64,000 nt of DNA from Xanthobacter sp. YC-JY1 (lineage in GTDB: Bacteria; Pseudomonadota; Alphaproteobacteria; Rhizobiales; Xanthobacteraceae). The translations under genes were made by a program, and so were the position numbers. The DNA lies in contig NZ_CP032674.1 in the NCBI RefSeq assembly GCF_021730305.1, forward strand, positions 4,263,001 to 4,327,000, given 5' to 3'. Of the stretch, positions 8,858 through 18,289 are shown one piece after another; position 1 is the stretch's first letter, and each line of letters starts with the position of its first letter. Under the pieces are notes generated by a model. That model searched no databases. It had not been told where the DNA came from and was given only the letters and a program-made list of their open reading frames with translations.

Positions 8858-9028
8858 GGGGTCCGTCTCTCCGGTCGTCTCAGAGGCAACGGCCCCCAAG
8901 AGCAGATTCAGGGCGCCGAGGCAAACGGGCACGCGCCGGCGAACCGCCATCTCGAGCGGGGTCATTCTTGATTCGGCGGGCGGGCGAACCCATACTGGCG
9001 GCATTGCTATAGCCAGTGGATTTTTGCC

Positions 9029-9217
9029 ATGCCCTTGAAGGAAGAGGATATTCAGCCCGGCAAGTGCTACAAGACGAAGGGCCTCGACAATTACAAGGTC
9101 ATCTCCATGACCCGCGGCATCGTCACCTACGTCACCTGGACCTCACCCCTGCGGATCAATGTGGGCGTGAAGCAGTTCGCCGATGCCGTCTACAAGGAAG
9201 TGCCCTGCCCCAAATAG
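9029..9217 (+). CDS. Small conserved-looking protein of unknown function
   Basis: A 62-residue acid-base balanced soluble protein starting MPLKEEDIQPGKCYKT and ending VPCPK. It is rich in short beta-strand-like stretches (YKVISMTRGIVTYVTW) and has two cysteines. No domain is recognised. It lies in the divergent space between acetolactate decarboxylase and the glycosyltransferase. Its codon use has the usual strong third-position GC bias, which supports it being real. A GGA precedes the ATG by about 9 bases. Confidence 0.6.
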   Translation: MPLKEEDIQPGKCYKTKGLDNYKVISMTRGIVTYVTWTSPLRINVGVKQFADAVYKEVPCPK

Positions 9218-9321
9218 CGGCAACCCTCCCGCCCGATCAGGCGGGGTCCCCGCGAGACAGGAATGTTGCGGTGCCGCATCGACGTCGCGCGCCCGTGCAG
9301 GTATAGCTGGGAAACGCCCCC

Positions 9322-9951
9322 GTGAGAACGTTTCCCGTGCTGTCCGCCGTCATCGCAACGCACAATTCCGAGCGCCGGCTCGTACCGGTGCTGTCTGCGC
9401 TCGTCCAGGGCGTGACGGCCGGCGTGCTGAGCGACGTGACGCTGGCGGATTCCGGCTCCACCGACGGCACCGCCACCATCGCCGATGCGGCCGGCTGCAA
9501 CTTCTTCAAGGGCGCGCAGGATCTCGGCCTCCGGCTGAAGCAGGGCACGGCGCAGGGCCGGGGCTCCTGGCTTCTCTTCCTCACCGATGGCTCGATGCTG
9601 GAGGAAGGCTGGCCGCGCGAGGTGCTGGCCTTCATCGAGACCGCCCAGCGGCGCGGACAGGCCGACCGGCTCGCCGCCACCTTCCGCCTCGCCGTGGATG
9701 GCTACGGCCTGCGCCCCCGCCTCGGCGAGGCCATGGCCGCCGCGCGCCTGGCCGTCATCGGCCTACCGGTGCCGGGACAGGGGCTGCTGATCTCCCGCCG
9801 CTACTATGACAGGCTCGGCGGCCATCCCCAGGGCTCCAAGGCCGAGCGCCGCCTCGTCGCCCGCATCGGCCGCCGCCACATCCATGTGCTGCGCCCGCAC
9901 GTTCTGCTGCCCGAGACGGGCAAGGCGCCCGCGCTTATTCCAGAAAACTGA
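9322..9951 (+). CDS. Family 2-like glycosyltransferase
   Basis: A 209-residue GT-A fold protein with a GTG start. The N terminus SAVIATHNSERRLVPVLSAL and the acidic motif LADSGSTDGT (about residues 43-52) are typical nucleotide-sugar-binding elements of family 2 glycosyltransferases. LLFLTDGSML (about 76-85) may stand for the DxD region, although only one Asp is kept. It is shorter than typical GT2 enzymes, and no membrane segment is seen. Its last 17 bases overlap the 3' end of the convergent bicupin gene. Acceptor and donor are unknown. Confidence 0.75.
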   Translation: MRTFPVLSAVIATHNSERRLVPVLSALVQGVTAGVLSDVTLADSGSTDGTATIADAAGCNFFKGAQDLGLRLKQGTAQGRGSWLLFLTDGSMLEEGWPREVLAFIETAQRRGQADRLAATFRLAVDGYGLRPRLGEAMAAARLAVIGLPVPGQGLLISRRYYDRLGGHPQGSKAERRLVARIGRRHIHVLRPHVLLPETGKAPALIPEN

Positions 9952-10888
9952 AGCCCATGGTGCGGGCGTGATAGTGCAGCCCGCCATCCTGCACGATGAG
10001 GAACAGCGCGCGTTCGCTACCCGCATTGTAGTGGGAGTGCGGGGCGCCGGGGGGCGTCACCAGCGTCGCCCACTGGCTCCACGGGCAGCGGACACCATCC
10101 ACCATGGAATGGCAGTTCTCGCCCTGCAGCACGAGGGTGATGGCCGCTGAATTGTGCCGGTGCGCCCGCTGGTGTTCGCCGGGCGGCAGCGTGTTCAGCG
10201 AGAGGGTCAGGCTCGGCAGGATGTTGCGCGCCGCCGCCTGCGGCTCGGACGAGAAGATGAGGGCGATGCCCGAGGTCTGGGCGTTCTGGGCGTGGTCGTA
10301 GATGATGTCGACCTGCCGGGCGATCTCGGCGGCCGGATAGTGCACCACCGCCACCGGCCGGCGCGCCTCGTCCGGCGGCAGGTCGCCGTTGAGGGCGAGC
10401 TGCGGCTCGTTCGATACCACCCACATCACGAGCTGTTCCGCACCGGCGGTGATCCGCGCGGGCGAGCCCGGCAGCAGGAACACGTCGCCCGGCGCAACGG
10501 AGAGGCTCTCGCCGAGGCAGTCCACCTGCCCCCGCCCCGCGATCACGTACCAGATGGAGCCGGTGGCCCGCAGGTCCACGGTGAAGCGCGCGCCCGCCGC
10601 CACCACCGCATAGCGCGCCAGCATCAGCGGCGTGGTAGCGGGGAAGGCGCAGGCCATGGCGTCCGACTGGTCGCAGGGGATGAAGCCAGTGGTCGCACCT
10701 TCCGCCAGCGCCCGCGCGGGCTCGTCCGTGAACAGGCGGCTGGGCACCGGCGGCAGCTTGATGTTGAAGGCGTTGCCCGAGTTGAAATAGCGCGCCCGCG
10801 CCTCGGCCGGGCTGTGGGGCGCGGCCGGATGCTGGGCCGGCAGGTCGGCCATATCGGGCTTTTGGCTGAGGGCGGCGGGCTGGCTCAT
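9935..10888 (-). CDS. Bicupin protein, gentisate-dioxygenase-like fold
   Basis: A 317-residue protein with two cupin domains. The first (about 130-185) contains SIWYVIAGRGQVDC and APGDVFLLPGSPARI. The second (about 225-300) contains PGEHQRAHRHNSAAITLVLQ and TPPGAPHSHYN, whose histidines could hold a metal. It ends TMGFSFLE. The layout is like gentisate 1,2-dioxygenase-type bicupins, but likeness to that enzyme is distant, and ureidoglycine aminohydrolase is another bicupin to consider. The ATG at 10888 overlaps the TGA of the upstream amidohydrolase (ATGA), so the two are coupled. It is the last gene of the minus arm of the GntR-centred cluster. Confidence 0.8.
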   Translation of the reverse strand: MSQPAALSQKPDMADLPAQHPAAPHSPAEARARYFNSGNAFNIKLPPVPSRLFTDEPARALAEGATTGFIPCDQSDAMACAFPATTPLMLARYAVVAAGARFTVDLRATGSIWYVIAGRGQVDCLGESLSVAPGDVFLLPGSPARITAGAEQLVMWVVSNEPQLALNGDLPPDEARRPVAVVHYPAAEIARQVDIIYDHAQNAQTSGIALIFSSEPQAAARNILPSLTLSLNTLPPGEHQRAHRHNSAAITLVLQGENCHSMVDGVRCPWSQWATLVTPPGAPHSHYNAGSERALFLIVQDGGLHYHARTMGFSFLE

Positions 10889-12135
10889 GATGCGGTCTCC
10901 TCGGCAACCAGTTCCCCCAGCACGTCGGCCAGCACCTGCGTGCCGGCGGCGAGGTGGGCGGGCTCGGCGAATTCGTGCTCGGCGTGGGAGACGCCGTCGC
11001 GGCAGGGAATGAAGATCATGGCGCTGGGGCACACCTTGGCGAGGTGCCGCGCATCGTGTCCCGCAGCGGAGAGGATCGGCATGGCGGGAATGGCGTGGCG
11101 CACGGCCGCCGCCGTGATCTTCGTCATCAGGCCGGCATCGAAGCCGTTGGGCGGCGCATCCACGAGGCGGGTGAGGGCGAGGCCGCAGGGCGCCGTCTCC
11201 TCCGCGCAGATGGCCTCGAAGCGCGCGCCGAGCAGATCCAGCGCCGCGCCGTCGGGATGGCGCAAGTCGACCCGGAAGGTGACGCGGGCCGGCACGACGG
11301 AGGGGGCGTTGGGCTCCATCACGAGACGACCGATGGTGAACATCACCTGGTCGTCATGGCCGCCGACCTCGGGATAGAGCCGGTGGGCCATGCGGGCGAA
11401 GGCAGCAAGGGCATCGCGCCGCTCGGCCATGGCCAGCGTGCCGGCATGGCCGGGACTGCCTTCGATGACCCCTTCCCACGTCTTCTTGCCCTGGATGCCG
11501 GTGACGACGCCCACCACCTTGCCCTCAGCCTCCAGCACTGGCCCCTGCTCGATGTGCAGTTCCAGATAGGCGGCGACGGGAAAGCCGAGCGGCAGGCGCG
11601 GCAGATCGGGGAAGGCGGCGTGGAGCGCATCCAGCGCCGTGGCGACGCTGACGCCCTCCGCATCGGTGACGGCGCGGATCTCGGCGAGGGAACGCACGCC
11701 GGCGAAGGCTTCCGAGCCCATCATGCCGGGGGCGAAGCGGGAGCCCTCCTCATTCATCCAGGCGACGATTGTGAGGTCACGACGCGGGGTCACGCCCGCG
11801 CGCTTCAGCGTCACGACCGCTTCCAGCGCCGCCATCACCCCGGCCGCGCCATCATATTTGCCGCCGGTGGGCTGGGTATCGATGTGGCTGCCGGCGAGCA
11901 CCGGCGGCAGGGCACGGTCGGCGCCGGGCAGCGTGAGGAAGAGGCTGCCGGCAGCGTCACACGCCGCCTCCAGCCCCTCCTCCTCGGCCCATGCGAGGAT
12001 GAGCCGCCACGCTTCGATCTCGCCATCGGTGAGCGCCTGCCGATCCACTCCGCCCTTGGGCAGCGCACCGATCTCGGCGAGCCGCATGAGGCGGGCCATG
12101 AGGCGTTCGGGAGAGATGGGCGGTGTTGTCGTCAT
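10885..12135 (-). CDS. M20-family amidohydrolase (allantoate / N-carbamoyl amino acid hydrolase type)
   Basis: A 416-residue Zn-dependent amidohydrolase of the AllC/HyuC subfamily. Seen motifs are AGSHIDTQPTGGKYDGAAG (about 80-98, first metal ligands), MNEEGSRFAPGMMGS (about 127-141, catalytic Glu pair), LELHIEQGPVLEAEG, and C-terminal AAGHDARHLAKVCPSAMIFI with DGVSHAEHEF. This subfamily cleaves the carbamoyl or ureido group from allantoate, N-carbamoyl amino acids or beta-ureidopropionate. The start at 12135 gives the usual family length. It couples to the bicupin gene by a 4-base overlap and lies in a catabolic cluster, so a ureido- or amide-containing intermediate is likely. Confidence 0.87.
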   Translation of the reverse strand: MTTTPPISPERLMARLMRLAEIGALPKGGVDRQALTDGEIEAWRLILAWAEEEGLEAACDAAGSLFLTLPGADRALPPVLAGSHIDTQPTGGKYDGAAGVMAALEAVVTLKRAGVTPRRDLTIVAWMNEEGSRFAPGMMGSEAFAGVRSLAEIRAVTDAEGVSVATALDALHAAFPDLPRLPLGFPVAAYLELHIEQGPVLEAEGKVVGVVTGIQGKKTWEGVIEGSPGHAGTLAMAERRDALAAFARMAHRLYPEVGGHDDQVMFTIGRLVMEPNAPSVVPARVTFRVDLRHPDGAALDLLGARFEAICAEETAPCGLALTRLVDAPPNGFDAGLMTKITAAAVRHAIPAMPILSAAGHDARHLAKVCPSAMIFIPCRDGVSHAEHEFAEPAHLAAGTQVLADVLGELVAEETAS

Positions 12136-12144
12136 GCCATGCCT

Positions 12145-12311
12145 CGTGTCCCGGCCGACTGGAGCGCAGCGCAAGGAGAGCCGGGACCCAGCGCAAGGAC
12201 CTGCCGAAGGCGCAACACCCCTGCCGCCGCAGGGGTCTTGACCGCTGCGCGGACGTTTCTCCTGGGTCCCGGCTCGGCGCTCCGGCTCTGCCGTCGTTGG
12301 TCCGGGACACG
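12145..12311. repeat. Imperfect palindromic intergenic repeat, type A
   Basis: A 167-bp nested palindrome filling the gap between two genes of the minus arm. Outer arms CGTGTCCCGG (12145-12154) and CCGGGACACG (12302-12311); inner arms GAGCCGGGACCCA (12178-12190) and TGGGTCCCGGCTC (12263-12275); central hairpin ACCCCTGC-CGCC-GCAGGGGT (12217-12236). It resembles repeats common between genes in Bradyrhizobiaceae and Xanthobacteraceae. It could fold in RNA and affect processing or termination. Confidence 0.7.
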
Positions 12312-12336
12312 CGTGCGCGCGGCGCTCATCATCGCC

Positions 12337-13242
12337 TCACGCAGTGCGCATGATCTGGCCGGGGATGGCTCGCGGATCGCGCGGCATCCACTTGCCGGCC
12401 TCTACCTGCGCGATGAATTCGGCGAGCTGGGCGTTGAACAGCGCCGGCTCCTCCAGGTTCAGCGTGTGCCCGGCCTTGGGGAAGACGCTGAGGCCGCAGG
12501 CGGGGATCACCTTCTTCAGGTAGATGCCCGGCTGGAGGCAGTGGTCGTCCTCGTCGCCCACCATGACGAGGGTGGGCACCATCATCTTCTTCAGGCCCTC
12601 TTCCAGATCCCAGAAGGAAGGCCGGCGCGCCTGCACGCCGCGCATGGTCATGGCCGCGCCGATATCCGAATGGGTGGCGAGGCGGTCGGCGAACTCGCGC
12701 CAGCCGCGGGGGTCCTTCACCTCGAACTGCACGCGGCTCGCGCCCAGCGCGTAGATCTTGGAGAATTCCTTCGCGCCCAGCTTCTCGAAATTCTCGGCCA
12801 CGGCCAGCGACACGCCGCGGAAATATTCCTCGTGCTCCTTCTCGCAGCCATAGCCCGCGCCGGCGACGGTGAGGGAGAGCGCGCGCTCGGGCGTGCGCAG
12901 GCCGAAATGCACCGTGCAGAAGCCGCCCATGGAGAGGCCGACGATGTGCGCCTTCTCGATGCCGAGGCCGTCCAGCACCGCCACCGCATCATCCGCCGCG
13001 ATAGCCTGCGAATAGGCCTCCACATCGGTGGGGATATCGGAGGGCGCATAGCCGCGTGCGGCGTAGGTGATGCAGCGGTGGCGGCGGGCGAAGAACCGCA
13101 TCTGCGGCTCCCAGCTCATGTGATTGCCGCCGAATTCGTGGATGAAGAGGATGGGCGTGCCCTGCCCCGCCTCCTCCACATGGAGCTTCACGCCGTCCTT
13201 GGCGGTGACCTTATGGGTGGCGGTGAGGTCTGCGTAAGTCAT
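12337..13242 (-). CDS. Alpha/beta hydrolase of the catabolic cluster
   Basis: A 301-residue soluble alpha/beta hydrolase. The oxyanion motif HEFGGNHMSWEPQ is near residue 33, the nucleophile elbow GLSMGG is near residues 101-106, the acid is probably Asp in VGDEDDHC, and the His is in KAGHTLNLEEP. Likeness to amide- and lactone-cleaving ring-fission hydrolases is general only. The ATG at 13242 begins MTYADL and gives the usual length; an extended frame runs back into the palindromic repeat and is not credible as protein. Position between the aminotransferase and the M20 amidohydrolase suggests a hydrolytic step in the same pathway. Confidence 0.85.
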   Translation of the reverse strand: MTYADLTATHKVTAKDGVKLHVEEAGQGTPILFIHEFGGNHMSWEPQMRFFARRHRCITYAARGYAPSDIPTDVEAYSQAIAADDAVAVLDGLGIEKAHIVGLSMGGFCTVHFGLRTPERALSLTVAGAGYGCEKEHEEYFRGVSLAVAENFEKLGAKEFSKIYALGASRVQFEVKDPRGWREFADRLATHSDIGAAMTMRGVQARRPSFWDLEEGLKKMMVPTLVMVGDEDDHCLQPGIYLKKVIPACGLSVFPKAGHTLNLEEPALFNAQLAEFIAQVEAGKWMPRDPRAIPGQIMRTA

Positions 13243-13283
13243 GGCAATGGTCCCTTTGGGGGAAATCGTCGAACTTTCTGAAC

Positions 13284-13393
13284 CGTCATGCCCGGCCTTG
13301 TGTTGGGCATCCACGTCGGGCCGGTGGGAAACGCGTCTGGCAGTCATTCCAGGCCCCGCGACGTGGATGGCCGGGACGGGCCCGGCCATGACG
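13284..13393. repeat. Palindromic intergenic repeat, type B, copy 1
   Basis: An imperfect palindrome with outer arms CGTCATGCCCGGCC (13284-13297) and GGCCCGGCCATGACG (13379-13393), and inner arms ATCCACGTCG (13309-13318) and CGACGTGGAT (13359-13368). Two further copies of the same pattern lie at 18111 and 30331. It sits between two genes of the minus arm. Confidence 0.7.
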
Positions 13394-13404
13394 ACAACAA
13401 ACCC

Positions 13405-14538
13405 TCAGAACTGCGCCGGCACGTCGTTCAGCGTGCGGGCCTCGGCCACCAGCGATGGCAGCAGCTCCACGAAGCGGTCGGCCCACTCTTCCGGAACGGA
13501 GGTCGACACCTTGATGAAGCGGTCGCCGAAGCGGGCGGTGTGATAGGTGCCCTGGCGGATCATGAGATCCTTGCGGCGGGCCGCCTCCACCAGCGCCTCG
13601 GGACGGATGCCGGCAGCCTGCGTCTCGATGACGAGGAAGTTGCCGTGGGAGGGATAGACCGGCACGCTCAGGCCCTCGATGGCGAGGGCGGCATCGTGGA
13701 TCTTCGCCTTGTTGGCGCGATCGATGCGGCGCACCGTCTGCATCCATTCCGGCTTCACCTTCAGCCCCGCCTCCGCCGCGCGCTGGGCGAGGACGCTTGC
13801 GCCGAGCACCGAGGTGGTGCGGGCCGAGCAGGCGTCGAGCAGTTCGGGCGCGCCCACCAGCGCGCCGATGCGCATGCCGGCCAGCCCCAGCCACTTGGAG
13901 AAGGAGAGCGACACCAGCGCGCGGTCCGGCGCCGCGAGCAGCGCGGGATAATGGCCGTCGGCGAAGTCGCGATAGGTGCAGTCGTGCACCAGCAGCGCGC
14001 CGCAATCCTTGGCGATCTCGCAGAACGCCTCGATCTCCTCGCGGGTGTAGCGGATACCGAGGGGATTGTTGGGATCCACGAGATAGATGATGGCGGTGCG
14101 CTCATCCACGTTGGCCTTCAGCGCCTCGGGGGTGAGCTTGTAGTTCACGGCGGGATCGTAGATCGGGATCTCGATCACCTCGGCGCCCATCTGGCTGGCG
14201 AACAGGCACGGCCACTTCCAGGTGGGATCGGTGGTGACGAAGGTGGTGCCCGGCCGGCAGTGGGCGCGGCACACCAGGGCCAGCGCATTCACCCCGCCTT
14301 CGGTGATGAGCGCTTCCGCGCCCGGCGTGCCGAGGTCGTCCACGATGGCGGCGCGCAGCGCCTCGAAGCCCAGCGGGGGCGCATAGGCATTGTATTCCTG
14401 CGCGCGGATGGAGGCGATCATGGCCTCTTCCACGGCGGGATGGGCGGCGATGTGGTTGGTGTTCTGGCCCATCCACATCAGGCCGGGGGTGGAGAACAGA
14501 GTGTCGAAATAGCGGTTGCGCAGCCGGGCGGAGGACAT
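13405..14538 (-). CDS. Class I/II PLP-dependent aminotransferase
   Basis: A 377-residue fold-type I aminotransferase. The PLP-binding lysine is in SFSKWLGLAGMRIG (about residues 226-239). Other landmarks are NAYAPPLGFEALRAAI near the N terminus, VDPNNPLGIRYTREEIEAF (about 154-172, the NP motif), and the conserved Arg in the C-terminal small domain. It transfers an amino group between an amino acid and a keto acid; the substrate is unknown. It lies between the SDR and alpha/beta hydrolase genes of the GntR cluster, 65 bp after the SDR gene. Family assignment is firm. Confidence 0.88.
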   Translation of the reverse strand: MSSARLRNRYFDTLFSTPGLMWMGQNTNHIAAHPAVEEAMIASIRAQEYNAYAPPLGFEALRAAIVDDLGTPGAEALITEGGVNALALVCRAHCRPGTTFVTTDPTWKWPCLFASQMGAEVIEIPIYDPAVNYKLTPEALKANVDERTAIIYLVDPNNPLGIRYTREEIEAFCEIAKDCGALLVHDCTYRDFADGHYPALLAAPDRALVSLSFSKWLGLAGMRIGALVGAPELLDACSARTTSVLGASVLAQRAAEAGLKVKPEWMQTVRRIDRANKAKIHDAALAIEGLSVPVYPSHGNFLVIETQAAGIRPEALVEAARRKDLMIRQGTYHTARFGDRFIKVSTSVPEEWADRFVELLPSLVAEARTLNDVPAQF

Positions 14539-14603
14539 GAAGGCAGTTTCCTCGAAAGGGAGGCCGGCGCCCGCCGTCGCGGCGGCGCCGGCAAACGGGT
14601 GCG

Positions 14604-15383
14604 TCAGATGACCGAGCCGCGGGCGGAGATGCCGCCGTCGATGGTCACGTTGGTGCCGGTGATATAGCCGGCGCGCGGCGAGGCGAGGAAGGCGACGAGA
14701 TCGGCCACTTCCTCGGCGGTGGCGGGGCGCTTGCCGGGATACTTGTCGAACAGCTCCTCCCAGCGCTCCTCGGCGCCGAGCATGTCGATGGCCTTGCGCT
14801 TCATGATCTTGAGCATGCGGTCGGTGGCGACGGGGCCGGGATTCACGCCCACCACGCGCACGCCGTCATTCAGGCTCGCGCCGCCGAGCGCCTTGGTGAA
14901 GCTCATGAGCGCGGCATTGCCGGTGGAGCCGGCGATGTAGCTCGCATCCCAGTTCTCGCCGGAATTGCCGATGACGTTGACGATCACGCCGTCCTTGCCG
15001 CGCATGCGGGAATAATAGGCGCGCGAGAGCGTGATGTAGCCGAAGACCTTGAGGTCGAAGCCGCGGCGCCAGGCGGCGTCGTCCACCACGTCCAGCGAGC
15101 CGGCGGGGATGTCGCCGGCATTGTTGACGAGGATGTCCACGTCGCCCACGTCGGCCGCCAGCTTCTCCATGGCCTGCGTGGAGCCGAGGTCCACCGCATA
15201 AATCGACACCTTCACGCCGTGGGCGGCCTCGATCTCGGCCTTGGCCTCGGCGAGTGCCTCACCATTGCGGGCGGCGAGATGGAGATGGCAACCCTCCTGC
15301 GCGAACACGCGGGCCGTCGCAAGGCCGATGCCCTTGGAGGCGCCGGTGATGAGGGCGGTCTTTTCGGTGAGGTCGAGCTTCAA
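14604..15383 (-). CDS. Short-chain dehydrogenase/reductase with atypical active site
   Basis: A 259-residue SDR with the NAD(P)-binding TGASKGIG motif (about residues 12-19), ILVNNAGD (about 83-90) and a typical C-terminal GYITGTNVTIDGG. The catalytic region reads ENWDASYIAGSTGNAALMSF: the Tyr is present, but the expected Lys four residues later is Ser. I chose the TTG at 15383, which has GGAG 8-10 bases upstream and gives the normal length; an ATG at 15461 would add an unlikely N terminus. It is the first enzyme gene after gntR on this arm. It probably oxidises or reduces a pathway alcohol or ketone, but the altered motif leaves activity uncertain. Confidence 0.83.
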   Translation of the reverse strand: MKLDLTEKTALITGASKGIGLATARVFAQEGCHLHLAARNGEALAEAKAEIEAAHGVKVSIYAVDLGSTQAMEKLAADVGDVDILVNNAGDIPAGSLDVVDDAAWRRGFDLKVFGYITLSRAYYSRMRGKDGVIVNVIGNSGENWDASYIAGSTGNAALMSFTKALGGASLNDGVRVVGVNPGPVATDRMLKIMKRKAIDMLGAEERWEELFDKYPGKRPATAEEVADLVAFLASPRAGYITGTNVTIDGGISARGSVI

Positions 15384-15427
15384 GTTTGCATCTCCGCTGG
15401 GCAGATGGCGCCGATGAGGTCGCCAAA

Positions 15428-15462
15428 TTGGATATACAAACTCTAGCAATATGCATACCAAG
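15428..15462. promoter_or_regulatory. Possible GntR operators before the SDR gene
   Basis: In an AT-rich stretch between gntR and the SDR gene are TTGGATATACAAA (15428-15440) and ATGCATACCAAG (15451-15462). Both resemble the TTGT-TATACAA half-site pattern bound by FCD-type GntR regulators. The stretch is also the only likely promoter region for the minus arm below gntR. Inference only. Confidence 0.35.
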
Positions 15463-15485
15463 AAATTCGAAAAACACGCACGGCA

Positions 15486-16205
15486 TCACCCGTAGGCGGC
15501 AAGAAAGTCCAGCAGATCGTCGCCGAGCAGGTTCACATGGTCGCGCATGGCGCGCTGGGCCGCCTCGTCATCATGAGCGCGGATGGCGGCGATGACCTCG
15601 CCATGTTCTTTCAATGTCTTGGGAATCCGGCTCGGGCGATGGGTCACGCGGCGGCGATAGGCGGCCACCTGGTTGCGCAGCCGGCGGGTCTGGTCGGCGA
15701 GGAAGCCGTTGCAGGAGGCCTCGTAAACGGCTTCGTGGAACTCCTGGTTCACATCATAGAAGAGGTCGACATCGCCTGAGGCGCTAACGTCCTCCAGCCG
15801 CTTGTGAATCGCCTCGATTCGGCCGAGCTGCGCGGGGTTTGCACGGCGGGCGGCGAGGCGCGCGCACAGGCCTTCCAGCTCCGCCATCACCTGAAACATC
15901 TCGATGAGGCTTTGCGCGGAAATGGTGCGCACCACGGCCCCCTGCCGGCCGCGCAATTCCACCAAATGGCTTGCGGCCAACAGCCGGAACGCCTCGCGCA
16001 CCGGCGTGCGGGAAACGCCGAATTGCTCGGCCAGCTCCTGCTCGTCCAGCTTCGAACCCGGCTCCAGACGGCCGGAGGAAATATCGGCTTCCAGCGCCCG
16101 GCGGATGCGATCGGCCAAGGTCTCGCCCGGCGCGCCGGAGCGGCCATTCTGGTCAAGGGGCAGGCAGGTGCTGCCTTCTTGTGCACTCATGATAGCCATT
16201 TGCAT
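15486..16205 (-). CDS. GntR family regulator, FCD type
   Basis: A 239-residue regulator. Residues about 25-90 are the GntR winged helix (ADRIRRALEADISSGRLEPG, SKLDEQELAEQFGVSRTPVREAFRLLA). Residues about 100-225 are the all-helical FCD effector domain, with metal-binding histidines likely in FYDVNQEFHEAVYEAS and around HGEVIAAIRAHD. Family members usually repress catabolic genes and are released by an organic acid. It lies between the two divergent arms of the 9.9-22.2 kb cluster. Starts at ATG 16205, 16196 or 16190 are all possible; I use the longest. Confidence 0.88.
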   Translation of the reverse strand: MQMAIMSAQEGSTCLPLDQNGRSGAPGETLADRIRRALEADISSGRLEPGSKLDEQELAEQFGVSRTPVREAFRLLAASHLVELRGRQGAVVRTISAQSLIEMFQVMAELEGLCARLAARRANPAQLGRIEAIHKRLEDVSASGDVDLFYDVNQEFHEAVYEASCNGFLADQTRRLRNQVAAYRRRVTHRPSRIPKTLKEHGEVIAAIRAHDDEAAQRAMRDHVNLLGDDLLDFLAAYG

Positions 16206-16220
16206 TCTCGAAATTGCAGT

Positions 16221-16233
16221 TCAGTATACATCA
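16221..16233. promoter_or_regulatory. Possible GntR operator in the divergent promoter
   Basis: TCAGTATACATCA, centred on GTATAC, lies between gntR (start 16205) and the divergent ABC ATPase gene (start about 16368). It matches the core of FadR/FCD-type sites loosely and is similar to the elements at 15428-15462. It would let the regulator control itself and the transporter arm. Confidence 0.35.
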
Positions 16234-16367
16234 ACGCGACCGCGGCATCCATTCTGAGGGCTCCGGAAGGCGCGACGTTCCGTTACCTTCACTGGTTGAC
16301 GCCCGCCGCGCCGTCCATAGAGTGTCCTTGCAAGAAGTGTGGCATGTCGATTGCTAGCAGGGAAGGC

Positions 16368-17281
<914 letters not shown>

Positions 17282-17282
<1 letters not shown>

Positions 17283-18070
17283 TGGCCGCGCTCCAGAACA
17301 CGCATGCCGAAAAGCCCGCCGCCATGGACGCCGCCGAATGGGAGGCGCGCGTCGCGCTCGCCGCCTGCTACCGCATGGTCGCGAAGCTCGGCATGGACGA
17401 CCTCATCTACAACCACATCTCCATGCGGGTGCCGGGGCATGAGGAGCAGTTCCTGCTCAACCCCTATGGCCTCCTCTTCGACGAGATCACCGCATCGAGC
17501 CTGGTGAAGATCGACATCGAGGGGCGCAAGATCGACAACACGCCCTACGAGATCAATCTCGCAGCCTTCGTCATCCACGCGGCGATTCACAAGACCGGCT
17601 CGGACGCCGCCTGCGTGCTGCACACCCATTCGGATGCGAGCGTCGCCGTCTCCGGGCAGGAAGAGGGGCTGCTGCCGCTCTCCCAGTTCGCCATGCGCTT
17701 CTACAACCGGCAGGCGTTCCACGATTACGAGGGCGTCGCCATCGACATGGACGAGCAGGACCGCCTCGTCGCGGACCTCGGCGCGCACAAGGTGATGCTG
17801 ATGCGCAACCACGGCATCCTCACCGTGGGCCGCACGCCCGGCGAAGCCTTCATGTTGCTTTATTATTTCGAGCGCGCGGCGCGCATCCAGCTCGCCATGC
17901 AGGCGGCCTGCGCTTCCGGCGTGAAGCTGGTGATGCCGCCGCACGAGGTTTGCGAGAAGGCCGCGCGCCAGTTCTGGGAGATGCAGGGCGACATCCTTGT
18001 TCCCGGCGAGCGCGAATGGCCCGCTTTGATGCGCCAGCTCGACCGCGCCGACCCGAGCTACCGGAGCTGA
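17282..18070 (+). CDS. Class II aldolase/adducin-like protein
   Basis: A 262-residue member of the class II aldolase/adducin fold. Metal ligands are expected in ACVLHTHSDASVAVS (about residues 115-129, HxH) and in the later LMRNHGILTVG (about 175-185). GMDDLIYNHISMRVPG is typical of the N-terminal part. The fold includes sugar-phosphate aldolases, epimerases and some decarboxylases, and no specific reaction can be read off. The gene sits unusually inside an ABC importer operon, between the ATPase and binding-protein genes. This suggests it acts on the imported compound. Confidence 0.85.
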
Positions 18071-18110
18071 GCGGCATGGCGCGGCTCTTTCCCCCTTGCT
18101 GCGCCATCCC

Positions 18111-18203
18111 CCGCCTCGTGCGGGGGATCCACCTCGTTGCGTATCCGACGCTGGAAGCCCTGATGCCAGCCCGGCCGCACCGTGGATCCCCCGCACAAGG
18201 CGG
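18111..18203. repeat. Palindromic intergenic repeat, type B, copy 2
   Basis: Arms CCGCCTCGTGCGGGGGATCCAC (split: CCGCCTCGTG and CGGGGGATCCAC, 18111-18132) and GTGGATCCCCCGCACAAGG plus CGG (18182-18203). It lies in the 219-bp gap between the aldolase-like gene and the binding-protein gene, inside the plus-arm operon. It may set relative expression of the genes on either side. Confidence 0.7.
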
Positions 18204-18289
18204 AGGATGACCAAGCCAAAGAGCATGACGTCCTTTTCACAGACAAAAACACCAAGAACGCCCCCGACCTTCCAGCGGAGACACAAGAC

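Noticed and set aside
8858-9004. Longer acetolactate decarboxylase with an N-terminal signal peptide
   Set aside because: MAVRRRVPVCLGALNLLLGAV would look like a signal, but a ribbon-helix-helix-like segment follows directly and a good ribosome site lies before the ATG at 8857.
10954-13281. Plus-strand open frame of 775 codons
   Set aside because: Antisense of the M20 amidohydrolase and alpha/beta hydrolase genes and across the palindromic repeat. No domain is visible.
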